64,000 nucleotides of DNA, taken from the NCBI RefSeq assembly GCF_900129195.1, contig NZ_FQUY01000001.1, positions 416,752 through 480,751 of the forward strand, in the 5' to 3' direction. Shown piece by piece: positions 8,719-16,324 of this stretch (positions are counted from its first letter, which is position 1; each line of letters begins with the position of its first letter). Position numbers and translations under genes: made by a program. The notes beneath the pieces were generated by a model. It had not been told where the DNA came from. It searched no databases and worked only from the letters and a program-made list of their open reading frames with translations. The DNA comes from Desulforamulus putei DSM 12395. Lineage in GTDB: Bacteria; Bacillota; Desulfotomaculia; Desulfotomaculales; Desulfotomaculaceae.

Positions 8719-9474
8719 ATGGCTGAAAAAATTCTTCAGGGCGAGAATAAGGTAAAACGCCACGGTTTTTCAGTATTATTTGTGCACTGGACAGTTGCCA
8801 TTTCCACATTCTTGCTTATTCTTAGCGGATTTGGACAAATGCCAATGTACAAGCGCTATCATATAGCCGACCTGCCAGGCATGAGTTGGAGTGCGGATTA
8901 TTCCGTCACCATTGTAATCCATTATATAGCTGCAGTAGCTTTAATTTTTGCAGTAGCCTATCACATTGTGTATCATGTGCTGAGAAAAGAATATGATGCC
9001 TTGCCGCGCAAGGGTGACTTAAAGGCATCCTATCAAATTATTAAAGCAATGATTACCAAGGGACAGGAACCACCCAGTGATAAATACCTGGCAGAGCAAA
9101 GACTTGCTTACGCCTTTATCGGTGTTAATCTCTTATTAATTATCATTACAGGTATAATTAAAGTATTGAAGAACCTACCGACCGTTGATTATTCCCCAAC
9201 ATTTTTAGTTTGGGTTAACAACCTGCATACATTAGCCAGTATGCTTCTGGTCTTTGGCATTGTGGGGCACCTGGCAGCCTTCCTCTTTAAGGAGAACAGA
9301 GCGCTGCTTCCAGGTATGTTCACCGGCAAGATAGACCTGGAGTATGTAAAACATCGTCATAGTCTCTGGTATAGTAAGCTTGCAAAACAAGAAAGTTCAA
9401 AAGGAAGTCGCTCCAACCTCACCTCTGGCCATGCCTGTCCGGAAAATTGTCACGCCGGAGGTAGGAATCAGTAA
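8719..9474 (+). CDS. Cytochrome b membrane subunit (FdnI/FdhC-like)
   Basis: About 251-residue, four-helix cytochrome b that would pass electrons between the exported ferredoxin and the quinone pool. Helices centre near residues 25, 75, 135 and 175. Candidate haem-ligand histidines lie in FVHW, VIHY, YHIVYH, LHTL and VGHL. The ATG at 8719 is chosen because AGGTGAT (8705-8711), matching the 16S 3' end, is 7 bases away; GTG 8707 and ATG 8710 lie inside or before that site. The C-terminal tail carries a CxxxCH string after the last helix, not a canonical CxxCH haem site. It ends ahead of a very strong terminator. Confidence 0.82.
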   Translation: MAEKILQGENKVKRHGFSVLFVHWTVAISTFLLILSGFGQMPMYKRYHIADLPGMSWSADYSVTIVIHYIAAVALIFAVAYHIVYHVLRKEYDALPRKGDLKASYQIIKAMITKGQEPPSDKYLAEQRLAYAFIGVNLLLIIITGIIKVLKNLPTVDYSPTFLVWVNNLHTLASMLLVFGIVGHLAAFLFKENRALLPGMFTGKIDLEYVKHRHSLWYSKLAKQESSKGSRSNLTSGHACPENCHAGGRNQ

Positions 9475-9509
9475 GGAAAAGTTATTATGACCGTTTTTGC
9501 TGTACAAGT

Positions 9510-9548
9510 AAAGAAACCCAGGCAATCGAAAATTGCCTGGGTTTCTTT
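9510..9548. terminator. Strong bidirectional terminator
   Basis: A 17-bp perfect stem (arms 9510-9526 and 9532-9548) with a CGAAA loop, A-rich on one side and T-rich on the other. It ends the ferredoxin-cytochrome operon on the plus strand and can serve the small minus-strand gene at 9564-9695. Confidence 0.9.
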
Positions 9549-9563
9549 CATATTTCTCAAAAG

Positions 9564-9695
9564 TTATAACAAGCTCTTGCCGTTTCTTAAAATGACTTCC
9601 ATGATGGCTGTGGTATCCAGGGTAATGTTGGGAACGACCCATAGTGCCAGTAACACGATGGCCATTGATAAAACTGCTATTAATATTTTTCTCAT
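9564..9695 (-). CDS. Small membrane protein, 43 residues
   Basis: Starts MRKILIAVLSMA: a basic N-terminus, one hydrophobic helix (about residues 4-22), then a short polar tail ending GKSLL. Not recognised. It is convergent with the cytochrome b gene and shares the terminator at 9510-9548. A perfect TATAAT stands upstream on the minus strand (9739-9744) but without a clear -35 box. The nearest purine-rich site (AGAGAGG) is about 14 bases from the ATG, which is far. It could be a real micro-protein or chance. Confidence 0.35.
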   Translation of the reverse strand: MRKILIAVLSMAIVLLALWVVPNITLDTTAIMEVILRNGKSLL

Positions 9696-10023
9696 TTTAT
9701 AACTTCATTCCTCTCTTCCGGCACACCATTTAGTCACAATTATAGAGCCTAAATATTAAAAATCCAGGAAACAAACATTAAAAATTTATACTTTTATATA
9801 TAGGACGTCATATAATGCTTTTTGTAACATATTTTTTAAATTCGTACAATAACAAAGTAAAACAGTTAGAATTTTCCTTTTATTATAAACCATGATTTCA
9901 TGGAAAAATATCAACCAGAAGACATATTTCAAGGGACTTTTGTCCCAATTTTTACCCCGCAGGGGATATCCAAGCTACACAACTCGACTTGAATTGTACA
10001 TCATTTACAAAGAGGTGTAGTGT
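9696..10023. other. AT-rich intergenic stretch
   Basis: Nothing convincing beyond two isolated TATAAT strings (9739-9744 on the minus strand, 9811-9816 on the plus strand), each without a good -35 box. Composition is clearly more AT-rich than the flanking genes. Confidence 0.4.
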
Positions 10024-10119
10024 ATGATAAGACTAGGAGACTTCTTGTATCTTCTCATTATCGGTAGTGTCTTATTGTTCTTGCTGGCCCTTCTTGCAAC
10101 CAAGATAAAAATACGATAA
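10024..10119 (+). CDS. Small membrane protein, 31 residues
   Basis: Opens MIRLGDFLYLL, runs through one leucine/isoleucine-rich helix and ends in a basic tail KIKIR. AGAGGTG stands 8 bases before the ATG. Its short length, single helix and positive C-terminus resemble single-pass regulatory peptides, but no family is recognised. It lies directly before the wrecked TPP-enzyme gene and is separated from the ferredoxin operon by a strong terminator. Confidence 0.5.
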   Translation: MIRLGDFLYLLIIGSVLLFLLALLATKIKIR

Positions 10120-10129
10120 GAGGTGACTT

Positions 10130-10634
10130 AAGCCCGGTACCCAAAAGAAGCAGTACATTGACCAACAGACCCTGGTTCAACCCCTGGTTTCTTACAGTAG
10201 CTTACTGGCAGATCCCCAGGCAACCATAAAAATCATGAACCGGGCCTTTAATTCTGCCTTGTCTAAAAAGATGGCAGCCCACATCACCGTACCCATGGAT
10301 GTATTTAATTTACCCTGTGACCTTGCAGTACGTCCTACCGAGCCTTACTTGTTTACCATGCCCAGCTCGGAGGATGCTGTTATTCAGGGGGCCATGGAAC
10401 CATACCAGGTCCCGTTGTACCAATGCATACCGCCACTTCGCCGGTTAATTTGGCATGGGCGGAAGCCATCAAGGCAGCGGTTTCCTCATGGCATACCGCA
10501 TAGATTTTAACTGCCTGCTGGCGGGCCAGGGCATCTAACAGATAAAAAATACCATCGCCCACCACGCCAAAAACAAGCTTTACTCACCAGCTTGCCAGTT
10601 GATCCAGCATGACCTGGGCCACTGTTTTGAACAT
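10130..10634 (-). pseudogene. Pyruvate-oxidase-like TPP enzyme, rearranged remnant
   Basis: Two pieces of one thiamine-diphosphate enzyme (PoxB/acetolactate-synthase type) lie in opposite orientations. Minus strand 10634 down to about 10400: MFKTVAQVMLDQLASW, an in-frame TGA at 10584-10586, then VKLVFGVVGDGIFYLLDAL through HEETAALMASAHAKLTG to GTTGPG, i.e. the N-terminal cofactor domain with its conserved Glu. A GGA-to-TGA change would explain the stop. Plus strand about 10130-10398: the next domain portion (QPLVSYSSLLADPQ ... AAHITVPMDVFNLP). The middle segment therefore seems inverted in place and the last two thirds are gone. A GGGGAGG site before the ATG shows it was once translated. Confidence 0.75.
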
Positions 10635-10761
10635 GATCTAACCTCCCCTCTAAGTTATTTTAATTTTTACCAAAACCAGACGGCTCATACAGAAAACCGG
10701 TTGTACATTTACCTCAACTACATAATGAATTGCTTTTCGTACTGGGACCGGCACACAAAAA

Positions 10762-10782
10762 GGCACCACCCGAAGTGGTGCC
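10762..10782 (-). terminator. Terminator of the acyl-CoA synthetase gene
   Basis: GGCACCAC / GTGGTGCC stem (10762-10769, 10775-10782) with a 5-base loop reading TTCGG on the minus strand, followed there by TTTTTGTG. Confidence 0.85.
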
Positions 10783-10795
10783 CTTGTTCATAATA

Positions 10796-12433
10796 TTATC
10801 GTTTTTTCCCTTTCCTGGCCCATTCCATTTCCCGCAGTTGAACCCTGCGGATCTTACCGCTTACGGTTTTGGGCAGAGAATCAACAAATTCGATTTCTCT
10901 GGGGTATTTATAGGGGGCGGTGACTTTCTTGACGTGCTCCTGCAAGTCCTTTACCAACTGGGGTGAAGGTTGATAGCCCTCTGTGAGCACCACAAAGGCC
11001 TTGACAATTTCCCCCCGTAAATCATCTGGACTTGCTACCACCGCAGATTCTGCCACGGCCTCATGCTCAATTAAAGCGCTTTCCACCTCGAAGGGCCCGA
11101 TACGGTAACCGGAGGCCAGGATCACATCGTCGGCGCGGCCCACAAACCAGAAATACCCGTCTTCGTCTTTTACGGCCCGATCGCCGGTAATATACCAGTC
11201 GCCCCGGAAACAACGCCGGGTCCTCTCGGGTTCCTGCCAGTATTCTTTAAACAGTCCCGCCGGCCGTTCCGGAACAACCCTGATGGCAATATCTCCCTCC
11301 TTACCGGGAGGTAAAATATTGCCGTCATCGTCAATGACCTCCACATCAAAGCCGGGCGCCGGCTTACCCATGGAGCCGGGTTTCACGGGTACACAGGGGA
11401 AGTTGCCGATGACCAGAACCGTTTCAGTCTGTCCATAACCATCCCGGATGGTTAAACCGGTGGCTTCCTTCCATGTTTCAATAACCTCGGGGTTCAGCGG
11501 CTCCCCTGCCCCGGTACAGCTTCTCAGGGCGGGAAATTTATACTGGGATAAGTCTTCTAACACCAGCATACGATAATTGGTGGGCGCTCCGCAAAAGGTG
11601 GTAATGGGGTACTTTTGCAGAACCTCCAGACAGCGCTTGGTGTTAAAGCGGCTCTCATGATAGACAAACAGTGCCGCTCCCTGGTGCCAGGGGCCGAAAA
11701 GGCTGCTCCAGGCCGCTTTGCCCCAACCGGTATCAGATAAATTCCAGTGCAGGTCATCCGGGGTAAGATCCAGCCAGTACCTGCCGGTGACCATATGGGC
11801 ATAAGGATAACTGGCATGGGTATGCAAAGTCATTTTGGGGTTGCCGGTGGTGCCGGAAGTAAAGAATAAAATGGCTCCATCTGTACTTTTTGTCTTTACG
11901 GTAGCAAAGTCCCCAGGGTACTTTTCTATTTCGGTCTGATAATGCAGCCAACCTTCCCTGGGTTCCCCCACTACCACTTTCAGTTTGACAGTGGGCAGGC
12001 TGTCTTTAATTTCATCCACTTTAGCTGCGGTTTTTTCATCTGTAATAAGGGCAATCGCCCGGGCTGTTTTTATCCGGTAGGACAGGTCTTTGGACGTCAA
12101 TTGAATGGTGCCGGGACTTACAATGGCGCCCACCCGCAGACAGGCCAGGAAGGATTCCCACCACTCTATGTATCGGGGCATGATCAGAATGACCACATCC
12201 CCAGCCTTAACACCCTTTTCCACCAGCAGGTTGGCCAACCGGCTGGAACGTTCCTTAAAATCCTTAAAAGTACGTTTAATCTCCCGGTCATGTTCATCTA
12301 CCCAGAGCATGGCAAGTTTGTCCGGGTTCTGGGCCCATTTATCCACCACATCGGCGGCAAAGTTAAAAAACTCGGGAACATTCCATTGAAAATTTTGTCG
12401 TTCCTTTTCATAATCTGTCATATTGCTAACCAT
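10796..12433 (-). CDS. AMP-forming acyl-CoA synthetase (medium-chain/AcsM-like)
   Basis: Activates a short- or medium-chain or aromatic carboxylic acid to its acyl-CoA through an acyl-adenylate. 545 residues, ANL superfamily. Seen: P-loop TSGTTGNPKM (about residue 190), GYGQTE motif (about 335), the TGD hinge (about 415), and the C-terminal PKTVSGKIRR with the catalytic lysine in a P-x4-GK context, the site acetylated in regulated acetyl-CoA synthetases. The ATG is preceded by GGAGGGAG at a somewhat long spacing. It is monocistronic with its own terminator. Substrate cannot be read from sequence; propionate/butyrate or benzoate-type acids are usual for this subgroup. Confidence 0.9.
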   Translation of the reverse strand: MVSNMTDYEKERQNFQWNVPEFFNFAADVVDKWAQNPDKLAMLWVDEHDREIKRTFKDFKERSSRLANLLVEKGVKAGDVVILIMPRYIEWWESFLACLRVGAIVSPGTIQLTSKDLSYRIKTARAIALITDEKTAAKVDEIKDSLPTVKLKVVVGEPREGWLHYQTEIEKYPGDFATVKTKSTDGAILFFTSGTTGNPKMTLHTHASYPYAHMVTGRYWLDLTPDDLHWNLSDTGWGKAAWSSLFGPWHQGAALFVYHESRFNTKRCLEVLQKYPITTFCGAPTNYRMLVLEDLSQYKFPALRSCTGAGEPLNPEVIETWKEATGLTIRDGYGQTETVLVIGNFPCVPVKPGSMGKPAPGFDVEVIDDDGNILPPGKEGDIAIRVVPERPAGLFKEYWQEPERTRRCFRGDWYITGDRAVKDEDGYFWFVGRADDVILASGYRIGPFEVESALIEHEAVAESAVVASPDDLRGEIVKAFVVLTEGYQPSPQLVKDLQEHVKKVTAPYKYPREIEFVDSLPKTVSGKIRRVQLREMEWARKGKKR

Positions 12434-12630
12434 CCTATACCTACTCCCTCCATTTTTCTGTAGCCAATAAATGCTTGGTCTTGCTTAATGCGGGGTACCC
12501 CAAACCTGTTTTTCAAATTTACTGATTAATTATGAAATTTATTATATCAGATTATGTCAAGGATATGGACAAATTTTAGGGTCCTTTTTAGGGACCCTGG
12601 CAAATTTTCTTTAATTTTTATGTAGAGTTT
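12434..12630. other. Upstream region of the acyl-CoA synthetase gene
   Basis: Contains TTGACA and TATAAT on the minus strand near 12555, but only 8 bases apart, so at most one serves as a promoter box. A hairpin AGGGTCC / GGACCCT (12578-12584, 12592-12598) may end transcription of the decayed minus-strand genes to its right. Confidence 0.35.
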
Positions 12631-12644
12631 TGCGAAACCAAATG

Positions 12645-12875
12645 AAAGACAATGTCCGGCTGAAAGCGCCGGATTTCCTGATGAAGAGTTGTGTAATCCA
12701 GGATGTCGACAGTCAAAAATGTTATATCGTCATGGTCCGGCGTGTGCGATCCCTTGCTCCTGATGATTGCCAGGATCTCAACCTCTTCGGCCTTCAAGCG
12801 ACGGATCAGATGGGAGCCGATGAAGCCACCGGCTCCGGTTATCAGCGCTCGTTTCTTCTTTACCCCAAGTCTTTC
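12645..12875 (-). pseudogene. N-terminal fragment of an NAD-dependent sugar epimerase/dehydratase
   Basis: On the minus strand a frame opens KKKRALITGAGGFIGSHLI, the GxxGxxG nucleotide-binding motif of extended SDR sugar epimerases, continues through FLTVDILDYTTL to FQPDIVFHL, and stops after about 85 residues (family length is about 310). No start codon is visible ahead of the Rossmann motif. It overlaps the end of the preceding epimerase fragment, as adjacent polysaccharide genes often do. Confidence 0.6.
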
Positions 12876-13070
12876 ACTCCCTCAAGGTACTGACGGTACC
12901 AGGCCAGGGTTTTCGTCAATCCCTGCTCCAACTCCCACCGGGGAAGCCACTGCAAAATCGTCCTGGCTTTGCTGCTGTCACTGTATTGATGCTGGATTTC
13001 ACCGTCCGGGAATGCAGTGACTTTAGGGAATAAAAGTTCATCTGCCGGGATAAACCGGTCAAGGTTTTGA
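12865..13070 (-). pseudogene. C-terminal fragment of a second sugar epimerase
   Basis: A minus-strand frame reads FPDGEIQHQYSDSSKARTI, then LQWLPRWELEQGLTKTLAWY and ends EGVKDLG, the usual tail of NAD-dependent epimerases (SDSSKAR..LGW.P...LE.GL..T..WY). Only about 65 residues remain. Upstream it joins a membrane-protein fragment in another frame. Confidence 0.55.
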
Positions 13071-13400
13071 GTCCTTTCCAGTAGGCAATCCAGGCTGCCG
13101 GCAGGATGAGGGCGGAGATCAAACAGCCAGTGATCAGAACTTTAAAGTGTTTTTTCATCATCAACCACAGAGCAAAAAACGGTATGAACAGTACTGGCGT
13201 GTACTTGACTAAACCATTTGTTAGCCAACAATAAGTAACCAATCATTACCGCGCTGCCAAAGACGTCAAGGCTTTCTATCCCGGCCGCGTCGCCGTGGCC
13301 CCGAAATTTAACTGTTCTGTATGAACCCCTGACAAGTCTCGCCAGGCTTTCCCCGTAAAAGACAATTATTCCTGTTTCATGATTTTTTCCGGTTTGCCAA
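13070..13400 (-). pseudogene. Fragments of membrane/envelope genes
   Basis: Minus strand. From about 13242 to 13070 a frame encodes strongly hydrophobic helices ending PAAWIAYWKGLKTLTG, resembling membrane glycosyltransferases. From about 13380 to 13195 another frame encodes HETGIIVFYGESLARL and, later, GHGDAAGIESLDVFGS, which I do not recognise. Neither has a start, a ribosome site or a full domain. Together with the two epimerase pieces this looks like a decayed polysaccharide locus. Confidence 0.4.
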
Positions 13401-13464
13401 GAAGGATTTGGTCACCTGTGGTCGAATAAACTACATAATATGTAAAAATTGGAAGGTGACCTTC

Positions 13465-14154
13465 ATGAGTGACGCCGTCAGTATCAAAGGAACCAGGCAC
13501 GGCCTGTTAATCCTGGTTGACCAGGAGCGGGATTTTGAGGAAATTAAGCAAAATTTATATAAAAAGATGGAGGCCGCCCGGGGATTCTTTAAAGGGGCCA
13601 AGTTTGCCTTTTACCAGGAACCGGTGGAAAATGAGCAAAGACGGGTGCTGGAAGAAATCTGCCTGCAATACGGGCTTATCCACCAACCTGAAATTAAAGC
13701 AAAGGTCGACAGCACAACAGCTGCCGGTCCCGCCGTCGAAAAGCAGGCAGCAAACCAACCGGAACAAATGCAACAGGCCGCCGCTAAAACCAAATCAGAT
13801 ACTCTTCTGGTGAAAAGGAGCCTGCGTTCCGGACAGCAGATTAACTATCCCGGCCATGTAGTTGTCCTGGGTGACATTCACGCCGGCGCTGAAGTGGTGG
13901 CCTACGGCAATGTTCTGGTCATGGGCTGCTGCCGCGGCGTAGTCCATGCCGGGGCCAACGGTGATCGGAACGCCCGGGTGGTGGCCCACCGCCTCTCCCC
14001 CGCCCAGCTAAGAATCGGTACATCTATCGCCTGTGCCCCGCCTGATGCCCAAACCCAGGCAAACTACCCGGAAATTGCTTATCTTTCGGACGACGGCCAA
14101 ATCATCGTAGAGTCCTACAACAGCAGCCGCCCCGCCGGACGCCATACCACTTAA
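13465..14154 (+). CDS. minC: Septum-site-determining protein MinC, without MinD beside it
   Basis: Inhibitor of FtsZ polymerisation that keeps division septa away from wrong sites. 229 residues: N-terminal MinC domain (about 1-90), a Gln/Ala-rich linker (about 90-115), then the C-terminal beta-helix with SLRSGQQINYPGHVVVLGD, AYGNVLVMG and a conserved GAN (about 117-215), which binds MinD and dimerises. The ATG at 13465 has GGAAGGTGAC upstream; an earlier in-frame GTG has no site. minC is nearly always followed by minD, but here it is alone and ends at a terminator. A ParA/MinD-like ATPase is encoded at 21.9 kb. Confidence 0.9.
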   Translation: MSDAVSIKGTRHGLLILVDQERDFEEIKQNLYKKMEAARGFFKGAKFAFYQEPVENEQRRVLEEICLQYGLIHQPEIKAKVDSTTAAGPAVEKQAANQPEQMQQAAAKTKSDTLLVKRSLRSGQQINYPGHVVVLGDIHAGAEVVAYGNVLVMGCCRGVVHAGANGDRNARVVAHRLSPAQLRIGTSIACAPPDAQTQANYPEIAYLSDDGQIIVESYNSSRPAGRHTT

Positions 14155-14164
14155 GAAAATAAAG

Positions 14165-14202
14165 AACCCGGAACTCCTGAGATTTCTCAGCAGTTCCGGG
14201 TT
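14165..14202 (+). terminator. Terminator after minC
   Basis: An 11-bp stem AACCCGGAACT / AGTTCCGGGTT (14165-14175, 14192-14202) extended by an inner CTGAG/CTCAG helix. The following T-run is short, so efficiency may be modest. Confidence 0.65.
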
Positions 14203-14504
14203 TCAGATTAATTGTCTTTAAAAATTTGTAGGTTGTATACATATTCTTTATTTCTAATAGACCCGAATAAAGTCTCATCTGTTGTCCTAAATTCTCACAA
14301 ACATCAGACTGTCTGGAAATGATTTCAGCCACTGCCAGGCATCATACAAAGCAGGCAGTTTCTCCTTTTACATCAATATGCTAGCAGCACGTACGAGTCA
14401 AACTTTTCTTTATAATTAATCCTAAATTCATCGCACCATATGGTCGTCAATTAGTTTTATCTACCGTTGGGCTGCTGCACACATCAAACATGCGGTGCAT
14501 ACTA
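14203..14504. other. Intergenic stretch without recognisable gene
   Basis: No ribosome site-led frame on either strand. It separates the minC terminator from a triple direct repeat. Confidence 0.4.
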
Positions 14505-14593
14505 AGACTCAAGAGAACCGTCCCCGTGATTCAGATGAGAGAACCGTCCCCGTGATTCACCAGACTCAAGAGAACCGTCCCCATGATTCACCC
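14505..14593. repeat. Three tandem copies of an ACCGTCCCC repeat
   Basis: Three near-identical units sharing GAGAACCGTCCCC followed by G/A-TGATTCA: 14505-14533, 14534-14561 and 14562-14593. Copies 1 and 3 also share AGACTCAA ahead of the core. The array abuts the nudF stop codon. The core resembles dispersed repeats linked to REP-associated (Y1) transposases in related Firmicutes (recalled from general knowledge, not searched). Spacing is too short for CRISPR. Confidence 0.75.
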
Positions 14594-14602
14594 ATTAAGA
14601 CG

Positions 14603-15142
14603 TTACTCCTTTAACATATTATAGGCTGCCAGCAGCCCCGCAATGGTCTTGCCGTCTCTGATTTTGCCGTTGTATATCATCGCAATGGCATCCTGCAGGG
14701 GAACCGCCTCCACCTGAACAAACTCGTCTTCATCGGGGCTTTGCTCACCGGGGGTAAGGTCTCGGGCCAGGAACACGTGCATCAGCTCATTGGTAAAGCC
14801 CGGGGTGGTATAAAACTCGCATATTTTCTCCAGGGAACCGGCGGTATAGCCGGTTTCTTCCTGCAGTTCCCGGCGGGCGCATGCCACGGGGTTTTCCCGG
14901 GGATCCATTTTGCCGGCGGGGGCTTCCAGTAAGACCTCTGACACCGGGTAGCGGTACTGGGTGACCAGCAGGACCTTCTTGTCCTCGGTGACGGCCACGA
15001 TGGTTACCGCCTCGGAAAATTCAACCACCTCTCTGCCGCTTTCTTTACCGTTGGGCAGCAGCACCTGATCTACCCGCAGGTTTAAAATCCTTCCTTCATA
15101 AACTCTTTTCGAGGACAGGGTTTTTTCCCGTAAATCTTTCAT
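14603..15142 (-). CDS. nudF: ADP-ribose pyrophosphatase (Nudix hydrolase)
   Basis: Hydrolyses ADP-ribose to AMP and ribose 5-phosphate, limiting non-enzymatic ADP-ribosylation. 179 residues. The Nudix box G-x5-E-x7-RELQEETGY begins GKMDPRENP at about residue 97. The upstream VTQYRYPVSEVLLEAPAG and the downstream EFYTTPGFTNE strings are typical of the NudF/YqkG group. Monocistronic. No hairpin terminator is evident; the triple repeat begins at once after the stop codon. Confidence 0.92.
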   Translation of the reverse strand: MKDLREKTLSSKRVYEGRILNLRVDQVLLPNGKESGREVVEFSEAVTIVAVTEDKKVLLVTQYRYPVSEVLLEAPAGKMDPRENPVACARRELQEETGYTAGSLEKICEFYTTPGFTNELMHVFLARDLTPGEQSPDEDEFVQVEAVPLQDAIAMIYNGKIRDGKTIAGLLAAYNMLKE

Positions 15143-15321
15143 TCATTCAGCCTCCTGTTTCGTTGTGTATTCTTCCATTTATTCCCTTCGTATCTGTCAG
15201 ATTCCTGCCGGGTTTTTGAAGTTCGTGTTCAAATGTTTGTATGAAAGTTGGCCTACTTTATGAAGGAGTTTCATAGAATATGTAGAAATAATTTCCTGTC
15301 AGTAGTTAAGGAGGGCATGTA

Positions 15322-16320
15322 ATGTCTGTTGCTACAGTAGGGATCCCGAGGGCGTTAGCCTATTATATATATTTCCCCAGGTGGCGTTCCTTCTTAAATG
15401 AATTGGGCGTAAATGTTGTCACCTCAGGCCTGAGTAACAGGCAAATGCTTGACGAAGGTGTCAAGGAAGCGCTGGCGGAAGCATGTGTCCCTATTAAGCT
15501 TTATTTTGGTCATGTCCTTTCCCTTAAGGACAAGGCAGACTACATTTTTGTGCCCAGGCTGTACTGCTTGAACAGCAAAACCCTTTATTGTCCAAAATTC
15601 TTAGGGTTGCCGGACATGATCAAACACAGCCTGAATCATTTGCCGCCGATCATCGACACCATGTTTAACAACCGGTATAAAGGATTTCTGGCCAGGAGAA
15701 CTGAATTGGCTAAGTCTTTTTTTCAGTTAGGCAGTAAATTTACCAATGACAAACTAAAAATTCTTAAAGCCTTTTACCGTTCATTAAAAACCGAACAACG
15801 CTACCTTGAATTATTACAATCAGGCCTGCTGCCCAATCAGGCCATTGCCGTGTTGGGCGGGGCAAAAAACGTTAACATTGCTTATCCCGAAGACTCCCTT
15901 AAATTTGCTGTCCTGGGATATCCTTATCATCTTTACGATGATTTTATTAATGTAGGTGTTTTAACCAAACTGCGGCGCCTGGGGGTTCAGGTGGTAACCA
16001 CAGAAAATTTGCCCCCAGGGATCCTGGCCAGGCAGAAACACCCGTACCCGAAAGACATGTTCTGGACCTTTAGCGACCGGGCCTTCCGGGCTGCCCTTCA
16101 CTTCTTTCGTGAAGGTCGGGTGGACGGCATCATCTATGTGACCGCCTTTGGCTGCGGACCTGACGCCATGGTTTATCGCCTGATTGAAATGGAATCAAAG
16201 AAATACCCTCATATTCCTTTTATGATTTTGATGATTGATGAGCACAGCGGAGAAGCCGGCATATCCACCAGACTGGAGGCCTTTACAGATATGGTCAGGC
16301 GCCGCAAAAAGGGGGTCTAG
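15322..16320 (+). CDS. DUF2229-type protein of the acyl-CoA dehydratase activase system (1)
   Basis: 332 residues, opening SVATVGIPRALAYY, the DUF2229 signature of the C-terminal part of large activase-related proteins (2-hydroxyglutaryl-CoA dehydratase activator group). Cysteines in EACVPIK, RLYCLNSK, YCPK and TAFGCGPD fit Fe-S binding as in HgdB-like subunits. A strong AAGGAGGG site lies 7 bases before the ATG. It is the first gene of a tight three-gene operon; in many clostridia these parts are fused in one protein of about 1,400 residues. The reaction of the fused family is unknown, and so is this one's. Confidence 0.8.
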   Translation: MSVATVGIPRALAYYIYFPRWRSFLNELGVNVVTSGLSNRQMLDEGVKEALAEACVPIKLYFGHVLSLKDKADYIFVPRLYCLNSKTLYCPKFLGLPDMIKHSLNHLPPIIDTMFNNRYKGFLARRTELAKSFFQLGSKFTNDKLKILKAFYRSLKTEQRYLELLQSGLLPNQAIAVLGGAKNVNIAYPEDSLKFAVLGYPYHLYDDFINVGVLTKLRRLGVQVVTTENLPPGILARQKHPYPKDMFWTFSDRAFRAALHFFREGRVDGIIYVTAFGCGPDAMVYRLIEMESKKYPHIPFMILMIDEHSGEAGISTRLEAFTDMVRRRKKGV

Positions 16321-16324
16321 TCCA

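Noticed and set aside
9487..9702. Plus-strand frame of 71 codons after the cytochrome b gene
   Set aside because: It runs straight through the 17-bp-stem terminator; the minus-strand 43-residue frame is a better reading of the region.
10584..10586. In-frame TGA as a possible selenocysteine codon (mnmH shows selenium use)
   Set aside because: The family has Gly at this place, no SECIS-like hairpin follows, and the rest of the gene is rearranged, so it is a nonsense mutation.
12550..12575. TTGACA and TATAAT on the minus strand as one promoter for the acyl-CoA synthetase
   Set aside because: The boxes are only 8 bases apart, too close for a single promoter.
14102..14332. Minus-strand frame of 76 codons downstream of minC
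   Set aside because: It overlaps the minC 3' end and the terminator hairpin and lacks a ribosome site and any recognisable composition.
14505..14593. Triple repeat considered as a CRISPR array
   Set aside because: Units are directly adjacent with no unique spacers and there are no cas genes nearby.
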